From Bacteroidia bacterium (GTDB lineage Bacteria; Bacteroidota; Bacteroidia; AKYH767-A; OLB10): 5,504 nucleotides of DNA. A model generated the notes under the pieces. That model searched no databases and had not been told where the DNA came from. It saw nothing but the letters and a program-made list of their open reading frames with translations. Within the stretch, counting starts at the first letter, position 1. Each line of letters opens with the position of its first letter. The translations under genes were made by a program, and so were the position numbers. Shown piece by piece: positions 1-5,504 of this stretch. Where the stretch lies: the NCBI GenBank assembly GCA_025450095.1, contig JANWID010000297.1:1-5504 (forward strand), read 5' to 3'.

Positions 1-277
1 CTAGTGTGGAGTATGCGGATTGCACCGTGCGAAAATCAGGTTCAAACGTGCCGTCATGGCAGCCGGGAATGGCACAGCGGACAGAAAAAATATTTTTATG
101 AAGACCCATAATGGTATTCGGGTCAGGTTCGGGTGTATTTATTGTGTCGGTGTCATAGTCAATTCCATCATAGGGATTATCCGGTGTTTCAGTTTCTTTC
201 TTACATCCTGAAAAATACAGGGCAATAACAACGGCTGCAAGAATTGTAAAGAAGGTTATTTTATTTACCTGTTTCAT
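1..277 (-). CDS. Partial lipoprotein with a CX4CH cytochrome c-like motif (3' end beyond left edge)
   Basis: The reading frame is open from the ATG at 277 to the window edge, giving 92 residues with no stop. Residues 1-25 are a lipoprotein signal peptide: a Lys near the N-terminus, a hydrophobic stretch of about 16 residues, and the lipobox FSGC with Cys25 as the lipidation site. An acidic, Pro/Asp/Thr-rich linker follows (about 28-55). The folded part then begins with CAIPGCH at residues 68-74, a CX4CH motif instead of the usual CX2CH of c-type cytochromes, followed by DGTFEPDFRTV. In multihaem cytochromes CX4CH can bind haem c covalently; here that role, and so electron transfer at the cell envelope, is inferred. 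The rest of the domain, including any distal Met or His ligand, is outside the window. The gene follows the DUF1501-like gene by 5 bases and is probably co-transcribed. An in-frame ATG at 283 overlapping the upstream stop is an alternative start. The two cysteines could instead form a disulfide. Confidence 0.8.
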   Translation of the reverse strand, partial: MKQVNKITFFTILAAVVIALYFSGCKKETETPDNPYDGIDYDTDTINTPEPDPNTIMGLHKNIFSVRCAIPGCHDGTFEPDFRTVQSAYSTL

Positions 278-280
278 AGC

Positions 281-285
281 CATCA
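281..285 (-). promoter_or_regulatory. TGATG stop-start overlap (possible translational coupling)
   Basis: On the minus strand the TGA stop of the DUF1501-like gene (285-283) shares its last base with an ATG (283-281). That ATG is in frame with the lipoprotein start at 277, two codons further on. Such overlaps often let a terminating ribosome restart on the next gene. Which ATG is used cannot be decided from the sequence; the one at 277 gives a more typical MKQ signal-peptide start. Confidence 0.4.
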
Positions 286-1617
286 GATAAAAGCGCTTTG
301 TAAATCACAAGTATTAAAATTCCTTAGCAATCCGGTTGGGATATCTGTATCATAACCAAGGATGTTGGAAATAACAGGAATAATCTCAATGCTCTCACCT
401 GATTGTGCAGTAATTTCCTGGTCCTGCACCACAACTGTATCAGGCCCAACGATAAGACAGAATATGTCACGGGCAGTCTGGTCACCTGTCTGGTCCACAT
501 TAGCAGTATGATCAAGGGCTTTTCTTCCATTAATATCCAGGATGGTATTGCCAGTAAGGTTACGTCCATGTTCCGGCGCTACGATCAGGATGGTATCGTT
601 GGCCATGCCGGGTGTGCTCTGGATAGTATTCCAAAGGTGAGCAACCGAATAATCAGCTTTGCGTAAGTTGTTACAATATTGAGTAAAATTAGTATGACAA
701 ACATCCACATCCTGCATATTTACAACAACCAGTTCCGGTTTGAATTGCTTGATGATTTCTTCAGCAAAAAAGATGTTATACATATCGTTGTTCATGGATG
801 ATCCTGCTCCCCATGGATCATTATACTGGCCTGTAACGGCTTTGTTAAACGAATCGCTAATGTATTGCTGCAGCTGAAGTGTTTCGGCTTCTGTGTTCAC
901 AACACCGGCATCTCCGTCGAGGAATTTTTTCCTGAAATTGTAATCCATGAAGCTATGCATTTTACTGATAGCAGCCTGTTCCTGGCTTCCGAATACTTTC
1001 ATATTGCCAAGCACATCATATCCATCTAAACTTATCAGCGAGGTAGGTGCAATAAAATTGGCTCCGTATTGGGCACCATACCCTGTATAATTACTGAAAT
1101 TGAGAGCTGGATAGGGACCAAGCTGGTTTGATATCCACCAGGAATTTAAAGCGGTTTTAGTCGGGGAATTGTGTTTCCTGTAATATTCAAATACGGTTGG
1201 ATTTGCAGGATGATCCTTGATGTTGAGGTCTGCCGTCGTATATACTCCCGTTATTGCGCAGGTGTGCCCGTTGTAATGCCCGGTAGGTCCTTCCCTGTAT
1301 TTGAAATTCTTATAGAGCGTACCATATTCCTGGAGCCTTTTGGGAAGCGGATTTAAAGGAAGGGTATCCACTTGTGAAGCAATATCAGGTGTGAGGCTTT
1401 CATTTCCTTTCAGCACACACTTCATCAGGTTGCCTTCAGCTTTCTGAACGGATTCCAGGTTACGGACTCCTCCTGCATACAGGCAGAAAACGACGTGGTT
1501 GGCTTTTCTTGCACCGGATGCTGCAAACAACCTTCCGGATGGAAGAATATAAGGCATGGCAAAAGCACCTGCTGCAGCCATACCCGTCTTTTTTATAAAG
1601 TCTCTCCTGTTTGTCAT
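283..1617 (-). CDS. Tat-exported DUF1501-like / alkaline phosphatase superfamily protein
   Basis: This 444-residue protein is complete. It opens with a twin-arginine signal, NRRDFIKK at residues 3-10, then an Ala/Gly-rich hydrophobic stretch and a likely cleavage site near 32-35 (FAAS), so it should be exported folded. The body reads like the alkaline phosphatase/sulfatase fold and its DUF1501 branch. It has a first strand HVVFCLYAGG (41-50), GHTCAITGVYT (117-127) where sulfatases carry their nucleophile segment, MQDVDVCHTNFTQY (301-314), and ILIVAPEHGRN (343-353), comparable to the DHG or SEFGRT motif. It also has LDH (368-370) and a C-terminal IEIIPVISNILGYD segment (410-423). The Asp that normally ends the first strand and binds metal is replaced by the AGG stretch, as in DUF1501 proteins, so hydrolase activity is uncertain. 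Substrate unknown. It lies 21 bases after one lipoprotein gene and directly before the cytochrome-like one, suggesting a shared envelope function. The ATG at 1617 is chosen because it places the RR motif at residues 4-5. Confidence 0.75.
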   Translation of the reverse strand: MTNRRDFIKKTGMAAAGAFAMPYILPSGRLFAASGARKANHVVFCLYAGGVRNLESVQKAEGNLMKCVLKGNESLTPDIASQVDTLPLNPLPKRLQEYGTLYKNFKYREGPTGHYNGHTCAITGVYTTADLNIKDHPANPTVFEYYRKHNSPTKTALNSWWISNQLGPYPALNFSNYTGYGAQYGANFIAPTSLISLDGYDVLGNMKVFGSQEQAAISKMHSFMDYNFRKKFLDGDAGVVNTEAETLQLQQYISDSFNKAVTGQYNDPWGAGSSMNNDMYNIFFAEEIIKQFKPELVVVNMQDVDVCHTNFTQYCNNLRKADYSVAHLWNTIQSTPGMANDTILIVAPEHGRNLTGNTILDINGRKALDHTANVDQTGDQTARDIFCLIVGPDTVVVQDQEITAQSGESIEIIPVISNILGYDTDIPTGLLRNFNTCDLQSAFI

Positions 1618-1638
1618 GTCAGTTTTTTTTGATCTTCT

Positions 1639-2130
1639 TCAATAATACCGGTATTCAGTTGCTGTCATCATGGAATAATATACATCCTCGGCTTTGACGT
1701 TGTTGTCTGCCTGAATAAGATTAACCAGGTAGTACTTTTCAAATTCATCGGGAAGCCGGTTGAAGAATTTTTTATAAGAAGAAGAAATAAATACAGGGAT
1801 ATCATTCCGCATTACCTGGTCGTCGGGGATAATGACTGTGGAATCAGTCAGAAAATTCCTGATGATACGGTCCTCAATCAGCTTTTTATCGCCGAATGAA
1901 GTATATGCGATATTCAGTTTGAATAACTTGTCCTGTGAAATGGTGGTGCCGAAAAGATCTGAATAGGCTATGGAAATAAACTCCGTTGTGGTTTTGACAT
2001 TTTGCTTTTCACCACTTTGCGGTGAAACCTGCTGCGTGTTCACATCATATACGAATGATTTTTCCTTTGAGCATCCTGCAAGCAGGAGTGCAGTAAGGAA
2101 AAAAAGAAGTGAAGTGTGAATTTTTTTCAT
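1639..2130 (-). CDS. Small lipoprotein with DUF1553/DUF4214-like helical module
   Basis: The start at 2130 gives 163 residues beginning MKKIHTSLLFFLTALLLAGC, a complete lipoprotein signal with Cys20 in the lipobox LAGC. An in-frame ATG at 2166 would add 12 residues before the signal peptide and overlap the upstream gene, so it is rejected. A low-complexity Gln/Ser/Lys linker covers about residues 26-48. Two helical segments follow. The second (about 117-160) reads SSYKKFFNRLPDEFEKYY and ends at TATEYRYY just before the stop. This is the pattern seen at the end of DUF1553 and in DUF4214-type repeats: Tyr-rich helix, an 'R-x-P-(S/T/D)-x-x-E' turn, then 'S/T-x-E-Y'. The first (about 50-95, with AYSDLFGTTIS) looks like a degenerate copy. 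No catalytic motif is visible, so a binding or scaffold role at the outer membrane or in the periplasm is inferred. The gene sits 16 bases after the 288-aa lipoprotein gene and 21 before the Tat protein gene. Family assignment is by motif only. Confidence 0.75.
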   Translation of the reverse strand: MKKIHTSLLFFLTALLLAGCSKEKSFVYDVNTQQVSPQSGEKQNVKTTTEFISIAYSDLFGTTISQDKLFKLNIAYTSFGDKKLIEDRIIRNFLTDSTVIIPDDQVMRNDIPVFISSSYKKFFNRLPDEFEKYYLVNLIQADNNVKAEDVYYSMMTATEYRYY

Positions 2131-2146
2131 GGTTTGAATACTTTTT

Positions 2147-3013
2147 TCAGAGGCCAATGTATTCATTGGATGACAGGATGTCTTTTTGCATTTGCTGGTA
2201 ATCGCCGGTTGAGATATATTGTTGCGTGGCAGTTCCCATTTCCACAGAGTTCGGTTCGCGAAACAAGTACCTCTTATAATATAACCTTACCTGGCCTTCA
2301 TAATAATCATTGGATGAAAAAAAGATCTGAATAAGATCATTTTTTGATGTGCCTGATTGCAGGAACAGGTTGGCGCTTCCGCCATCTACCATTTTGATTC
2401 CCTCTGTGAGTTCATTGTCGGTGGGATACCTGTCGAGGAAATGCTGGAAAAGCGAGACAACATAATTGAGCGAGCCCATGTTGATCTGATCGTAGAAGTA
2501 ATTATTGCAGCATCGCTTAAAAAGTCCAATTTCATTGATCGTATCCATCTCCAGGTCAACTGAAATAACCTGCATTAGCATCAGCCTGTTGATTTCACCC
2601 TGCAAAAGGTCCCAGCTTGCAATATAGGTTGAATCAGCGAGGAGGGTAGTGAAAACAGCAATGTACAAAGTGATCTCTGTGGTGTCGAGGTTGTTCAGCA
2701 ATTCAATTTTTGCTTTTTCATAAAGATTTACCTTGTATTCATAATTATCAAAAACATCGTCCAGGAATTGTTGCCTGCTGGAAGCAGAAAGGTTATTCTG
2801 AGAAAGCAGATTTTTGCCACTATTGAATTCTGCATCAGATGCTTTCCGGCCAAGGACGCTGATGTAAACTTTATTCACATAGTTTTCAATCACAACAGAT
2901 GAAACCGTTCCATCCGGTGGTGGCTGGTTTCCGCTGATGGTTTCTTCCTCGTATTTTTTACACGAACTGATAAGTACAACTGCAAGCAAAAAAAGAAAAT
3001 GTATTTTTTTCAT
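2147..3013 (-). CDS. Lipoprotein with three DUF1549/DUF1553-like helical modules
   Basis: Starting at 3013 the product has 288 residues and begins MKKIHFLFLLAVVLISSCKK, a lipoprotein signal with Cys18 as the anchor. The ATG at 3043 would add ten polar residues before it and is unlikely. After the Cys come KKYEEE and a Pro/Gly linker (about 21-38). Three similar modules follow. The first (about 45-93) has YVNKVYISVLGRKASDAEF and ends FDNYEYKV. The second (about 183-242) has FLDRYPTDNEL and ends FFSSNDYYEG. The third (about 243-288) has RYLFREPNSVEM and ends LSSNEYIGL at the stop. The first resembles the start of DUF1549 (RRxYLDLxGxxPTxxE), the last the end of DUF1553 (LxRxPTxxE ... LxSxEF); both families occur in Planctomycete cytochrome gene sets. 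A middle helical stretch (94-182) contains paired Cys168-Cys169. No enzyme motif is seen. As the first gene after the candidate promoter, it probably leads the four-gene operon. The exact function is unknown. Confidence 0.75.
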   Translation of the reverse strand: MKKIHFLFLLAVVLISSCKKYEEETISGNQPPPDGTVSSVVIENYVNKVYISVLGRKASDAEFNSGKNLLSQNNLSASSRQQFLDDVFDNYEYKVNLYEKAKIELLNNLDTTEITLYIAVFTTLLADSTYIASWDLLQGEINRLMLMQVISVDLEMDTINEIGLFKRCCNNYFYDQINMGSLNYVVSLFQHFLDRYPTDNELTEGIKMVDGGSANLFLQSGTSKNDLIQIFFSSNDYYEGQVRLYYKRYLFREPNSVEMGTATQQYISTGDYQQMQKDILSSNEYIGL

Positions 3014-3062
3014 TTTGGAGAAATGCTGGTAAGGACAAGTCATTCCTATTGATTAGTGGTGC

Positions 3063-3093
3063 TAAATTTAGGTAAAAGAACGAATCCATTCAA
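3063..3093 (-). promoter_or_regulatory. Candidate Bacteroidetes-type promoter for the four-gene operon
   Basis: On the minus strand TTG (3093-3091) is followed after 20 bases by TAAATTTA (3070-3063). The Bacteroidetes housekeeping promoter consensus is TTG, about 19-21 bases, then TAnnTTTG; this site matches except for the last base. It would place the transcript start near 3056 and leave a leader of roughly 40 bases before the ATG at 3013. It is the best such pair I found in the divergent intergenic region. Confidence 0.45.
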
Positions 3094-3228
3094 TCCTTAT
3101 TGGATTTTTTTTCAACATCTTATGTAAATAAAACGAGCGAGCAGGTCATCAGCATTTTCTTAAACCGTCATTATTAAAAAATTGTTAATAAAATATCAGG
3201 AATCGGTCGGAGATGCTTCATTATTGAA

Positions 3229-3236
3229 TAAATTTA
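3229..3236 (+). promoter_or_regulatory. Weak -7-like element upstream of pcm
   Basis: TAAATTTA, seven of eight matches to the Bacteroidetes -7 element TAnnTTTG, lies 19 bases before the pcm start. No TTG is present 17-23 bases further upstream, so half of the expected promoter is missing. The same octamer forms the -7 element of the opposite candidate promoter. It could be chance in an AT-rich spacer. Confidence 0.2.
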
Positions 3237-3255
3237 CATTCCTCAAAAAGCGTAT

Positions 3256-3900
3256 ATGATGATTGATTCCATGCGTCACCAGGGCATGCGTAAAAAGCTG
3301 GTGCAAGAAATTAAGCACAAGGGAATTGCAGACGATAAAGTGCTTGAAGCCATTGCAAGGACTCCCAGGCATGTGTTTATGGATAATGCTTTTCTTGAAT
3401 TTGCTTACCAGGATAAAGCTTTTCCGATAGGTTCCGGGCAGACGATCTCCCAGCCTTATACAGTTGCTTATCAAACCCAGCTCCTGCTATTGAATAAGGG
3501 GGAGAAGGTGCTTGAAATCGGTACAGGATCGGGTTATCAGACAGCAGTGCTGTGTGAAATGGGTGTAAAAGTTTATTCTATTGAAAGACACCGGGAATTA
3601 TACGAAAAAACCAAGGGGCTGCTTGGCAGTATGAACTATCATCCAAAGCTTTTTTTCGGAGATGGATTTAACGGCCAGCCTTCTTTTGCACCATTCGATA
3701 AAATACTGATCACCTGTGGCGCCCCTGATGTTCCCGAAGGCCTCCTGAAGCAGCTCAAAACCGGTGGAATCATGGTGGTGCCCATCGGTGTGAAAGAGCA
3801 GGTGATGTATACCATTCTGAAAAAAAGTGATACGGAATTCGAGAAAATCGAACTCGACCGATTCCGGTTTGTTCCGATGCTTGAAAAAAAGGTGAGGTAA
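3256..3900 (+). CDS. pcm: Protein-L-isoaspartate O-methyltransferase
   Basis: This complete 214-residue protein uses S-adenosylmethionine to methylate L-isoaspartyl residues in damaged proteins, which lets them revert to Asp (EC 2.1.1.77); it acts in the cytoplasm. The N-terminal helices carry the family pattern GMRKKLVQEIKHKGI ... VLEAIARTPRHVFM (10-42). GSGQTISQPYTVA (59-71) is the substrate-side signature, with Ser65 in the conserved position. VLEIGTGSGYQTA (85-97) is methyltransferase motif I, and VYSIE (106-110) supplies the acidic residue expected to hold the ribose of the cofactor. FDKILITCGAPDVPEGLLKQL (147-167) and the KTGG turn are motifs II and III, and the C-terminal RFVPML is also typical. 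Length is normal for the family. The gene opens ATG ATG, so the start may be 3256 or 3259; starts further in would cut into the conserved N-terminal helix. It stands alone, divergent from the operon to its left and convergent with the gene to its right. Confidence 0.96.
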   Translation: MMIDSMRHQGMRKKLVQEIKHKGIADDKVLEAIARTPRHVFMDNAFLEFAYQDKAFPIGSGQTISQPYTVAYQTQLLLLNKGEKVLEIGTGSGYQTAVLCEMGVKVYSIERHRELYEKTKGLLGSMNYHPKLFFGDGFNGQPSFAPFDKILITCGAPDVPEGLLKQLKTGGIMVVPIGVKEQVMYTILKKSDTEFEKIELDRFRFVPMLEKKVR

Positions 3901-4058
3901 CAATGTTTTGACAAAGCAATGCACGATTAAAATAAAAAATCTATGCGTGGTCCATTAAATCAGCAGCCTGACTTGTTTTGACACATTGACTGGCCAGAAG
4001 AAGAGAAAAAATTCCCCGTGCAAATCAGGAGATCCGGTTTTTCCAACATTGCGGTTAT
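3901..4058. other. Convergent intergenic region without a clear terminator
   Basis: These 158 bases separate the 3' ends of pcm and the T9SS protein gene, where a terminator for both would be expected. I found no GC-rich stem followed by a T run on either strand. A perfect 10-base direct repeat, TGTTTTGACA, occurs at 3904-3913 and 3974-3983, and a small palindrome TGGCCA lies near 3992. Neither has an obvious role, and no small ORF in the region is convincing. Confidence 0.5.
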
Positions 4059-5504
4059 TTATTTTGCGATGATAATTTTTTTTGATTGAACAGAATCAAA
4101 AGACACCACCTGTACAAAATAAACTCCTGCCGTCAGTTGCTTTGCATCAAGCGTCAGATTTCGTTTTTTGAAATCCTTAACTTCATAGACAACTTTACCT
4201 GTCATTGAAACAATTCTTATATCTGCTCCATAGATATATTGAGGAAGTGATATTGTCATGATGCTGCCGGATGGATTCGGATAAACCGAAAAATCGTCTG
4301 TCTTAAAATCATTTTCGATCCCGGTGGTTGAATATCCTAATTTGGCAAAAAAGATTTCAGAAGCACTCTGAAAGCCATTGTTCACCAATGAAAAAGTTCC
4401 AATATTAAATGTGGGGCTTGCAAAATTGCCGGCCAGGTAAATATTTCCAAATCCATCTTTTGACAATGCTATGGCATCATCATCATCAGTGCCTGACAAT
4501 TTCTGAGCCCATAAAAAATTACCCGAACTGTCCAATTTAGTAAGGAAAACATCGAAATTTAATCCGGTTGTCAGATAATGAATAGATGGTCCCGGATCGA
4601 AATCAACGGACTGGTTAAAATTGCCTGTTAAGTAAATACTGCCAACATCATCAATCAGAAGAGATTGTCCTCGTGAAACACCCGGGTTGAACATTCCCTT
4701 TGCTGTAACCAGCTGACCATAAGTATTAAATTCCGAAATAAAAGCTCCATCACTTTGCATCGTTGACAAATTGAACACACTAAATGAATCAGGATCAAAG
4801 TCAACGGTATTGTAGATCCAACCGGTGGAATACACATTGTTATACCTATCCAGAGTAATGCCGAACCCATAATCATTCTCAGTACTCCCAAATGAATGAG
4901 CCCATAAAAAATTGCCCATGCTATCCAACTTACAATTGAATAAATCTACCATACCATTTGATGGTTGTAGATAAACACCAGTCCCGGGATCAAAATCGGC
5001 AAGTCCATTGAAATGACCATTTACGTAAACATTTTCAGATGAATCAACAGCAATTGAATTCGCTCCCCCACCCCCATTAACACCTGCAACACCAATATTT
5101 TTCACCCAGATAAATTTACCGGAAGAATCAAGTTTATAAATAAAAGGATCATAACCTGTTGGTACAAGGTTGAACACACCCGTATCCGGATCAAAATCAA
5201 CCATACCCTGAAATCCACCAGATATATAAATATTGTTACTTTGACCAAGTGTCATCCCAATAGGTACCGGACCTCCACCTGTTTTTCCTATTGTTTTTAC
5301 CCAAATAAAATCCCCCAAATTATCTAACTTCAATACAAAAAGGGCCACATTGCTTGATGTAATATTGAATGTATCTATGGGATCAGGATCAAAATCCACT
5401 GTATGATGAAAGGTCCCGGCAACAAAAATATTCCCTGCCTGGTCAACTGCAATGCATCGTCCAAAATCGTATTGTAACCCGCCAATTCTTTTTGCCCACA
5501 AAAA
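4059..5504 (-). CDS. Partial T9SS-secreted protein with SBBP-like beta-propeller repeats and sorting domain
   Basis: The frame is open to the right edge and begins there with FLWAKRIGG, which is the interior of a repeat. A TTG at 5501 should therefore be read as Leu, not as a start; the 5' end is missing and 481 residues are visible. Residues 1 to about 388 hold six repeats of roughly 65-67 residues. Each follows W(A/V)K - IAVD..GN(I/V)Y..G.F - VDFDP - F..KLD..G, as in SBBP-type beta-propeller repeats. After a short linker, DFSVYPNPSGS (about 404-414) opens a T9SS type A sorting domain. This continues through VSMTGKVVYE, LTAGVYFVQV and the Lys-rich end SKKIIIAK. The family is exported by Sec, crosses the outer membrane through T9SS and is anchored or released at the surface. 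Its ligand is unknown; adhesion or binding is the usual guess. The Asp-rich DFDP turns may bind calcium (inference). It is convergent with pcm, so not part of its transcript. Confidence 0.88.
   Translation of the reverse strand, partial: FLWAKRIGGLQYDFGRCIAVDQAGNIFVAGTFHHTVDFDPDPIDTFNITSSNVALFVLKLDNLGDFIWVKTIGKTGGGPVPIGMTLGQSNNIYISGGFQGMVDFDPDTGVFNLVPTGYDPFIYKLDSSGKFIWVKNIGVAGVNGGGGANSIAVDSSENVYVNGHFNGLADFDPGTGVYLQPSNGMVDLFNCKLDSMGNFLWAHSFGSTENDYGFGITLDRYNNVYSTGWIYNTVDFDPDSFSVFNLSTMQSDGAFISEFNTYGQLVTAKGMFNPGVSRGQSLLIDDVGSIYLTGNFNQSVDFDPGPSIHYLTTGLNFDVFLTKLDSSGNFLWAQKLSGTDDDDAIALSKDGFGNIYLAGNFASPTFNIGTFSLVNNGFQSASEIFFAKLGYSTTGIENDFKTDDFSVYPNPSGSIMTISLPQYIYGADIRIVSMTGKVVYEVKDFKKRNLTLDAKQLTAGVYFVQVVSFDSVQSKKIIIAK
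4341..5504 (-). repeat. Six tandem SBBP-like repeats, about 195-201 bp each
   Basis: The repeat is visible in DNA as well as protein. The plus-strand motif GGATCAAAATC, encoding DFDP on the minus strand, begins at 5386, 5188 and 4987. It recurs with one change each at 4792 (GGATCAAAGTC) and 4594 (GGATCGAAATC). The intervals are 198, 201, 195 and 198 bases, all multiples of three. A sixth unit nearest the sorting domain has lost DFDP and reads SPTFNIGTF instead. The array continues past the right edge. Confidence 0.85.

Noticed and set aside
20..211. A 63-residue plus-strand ORF at the left edge
   Set aside because: It lies opposite the lipoprotein gene, whose signal peptide, lipobox and CX4CH motif are all in the minus frame. 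The plus ORF shows no recognisable feature.
1639..2166. Longer form of the 163-aa lipoprotein starting at 2166
   Set aside because: It would put 12 polar residues before a perfect lipoprotein signal and overlap the upstream gene by 20 bases. The ATG at 2130 starts directly at MKKIH.
2147..3043. Longer form of the 288-aa lipoprotein starting at 3043
   Set aside because: The ten added residues precede the signal peptide and would spoil its short positively charged N-terminus. The ATG at 3013 is the natural start.
3092..3114. Terminator-like AATCC-TTATT-GGATT hairpin followed by a T run, plus strand
   Set aside because: The stem has only five pairs, two of them G-C, and no plus-strand gene lies upstream for it to terminate. 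It overlaps the candidate minus-strand promoter and is more likely chance.
3196..3924. Minus-strand ORFs of 91-108 residues across pcm
   Set aside because: They lie opposite a clear methyltransferase gene with all its family motifs and have no recognisable domain or signal of their own.
3904..3983. Two copies of TGTTTTGACA as a mobile-element or integration footprint
   Set aside because: The repeat is only 10 bases, with 60 bases between copies, no inverted ends and no recombinase gene. It is listed only as an observation in the intergenic entry.
4059..5501. TTG at 5501 as the true start of the T9SS protein
   Set aside because: The residues around it (FLWAK) match the interior of the other repeats (FLWAQ, FLWAH), the frame stays open to the window edge, and no signal peptide follows.

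Overview
The window looks like a chromosomal segment of a Bacteroidota (Bacteroidetes) bacterium. Three things point there: a C-terminal type A sorting domain of the type IX secretion system (T9SS) on a secreted repeat protein, several short lipoproteins with the CKK/CSK start typical of the phylum, and A-rich leaders with no clear Shine-Dalgarno sequence. One promoter-like site also fits the Bacteroidetes TTG / TAnnTTTG pattern. The species cannot be named from the sequence.

Left block (1-3093, minus strand): a tight run of four genes, read right to left. They are a 288-aa lipoprotein (3013-2147), a 163-aa lipoprotein (2130-1639), a 444-aa Tat-exported protein resembling DUF1501 and the alkaline phosphatase superfamily (1617-283), and a lipoprotein with a CX4CH haem-type motif that runs off the left edge (277-1). 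Gaps are 16, 21 and 5 bases, so they probably form one operon. A plausible promoter lies at 3093-3063. All four products should leave the cytoplasm. The two lipoproteins carry repeated helical modules resembling pieces of DUF1549/DUF1553. With the DUF1501-like and cytochrome-like genes, the set recalls the cytochrome/DUF1549/DUF1553 plus DUF1501 gene sets of Planctomycetes, here split over small separate genes. This is the most interesting part of the window.

Middle (3014-3900): a 242-base divergent intergenic region, then pcm on the plus strand, encoding protein-L-isoaspartate O-methyltransferase, a cytoplasmic protein-repair enzyme.

Right block (3901-5504): a 158-base convergent intergenic region without a convincing terminator, then the 3' part of a minus-strand gene for a T9SS-secreted protein. 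It has six beta-propeller-like repeats of about 65-67 residues and a sorting domain; its 5' end lies beyond the right edge.

No tRNA, rRNA, CRISPR array, insertion sequence or phage gene was seen.
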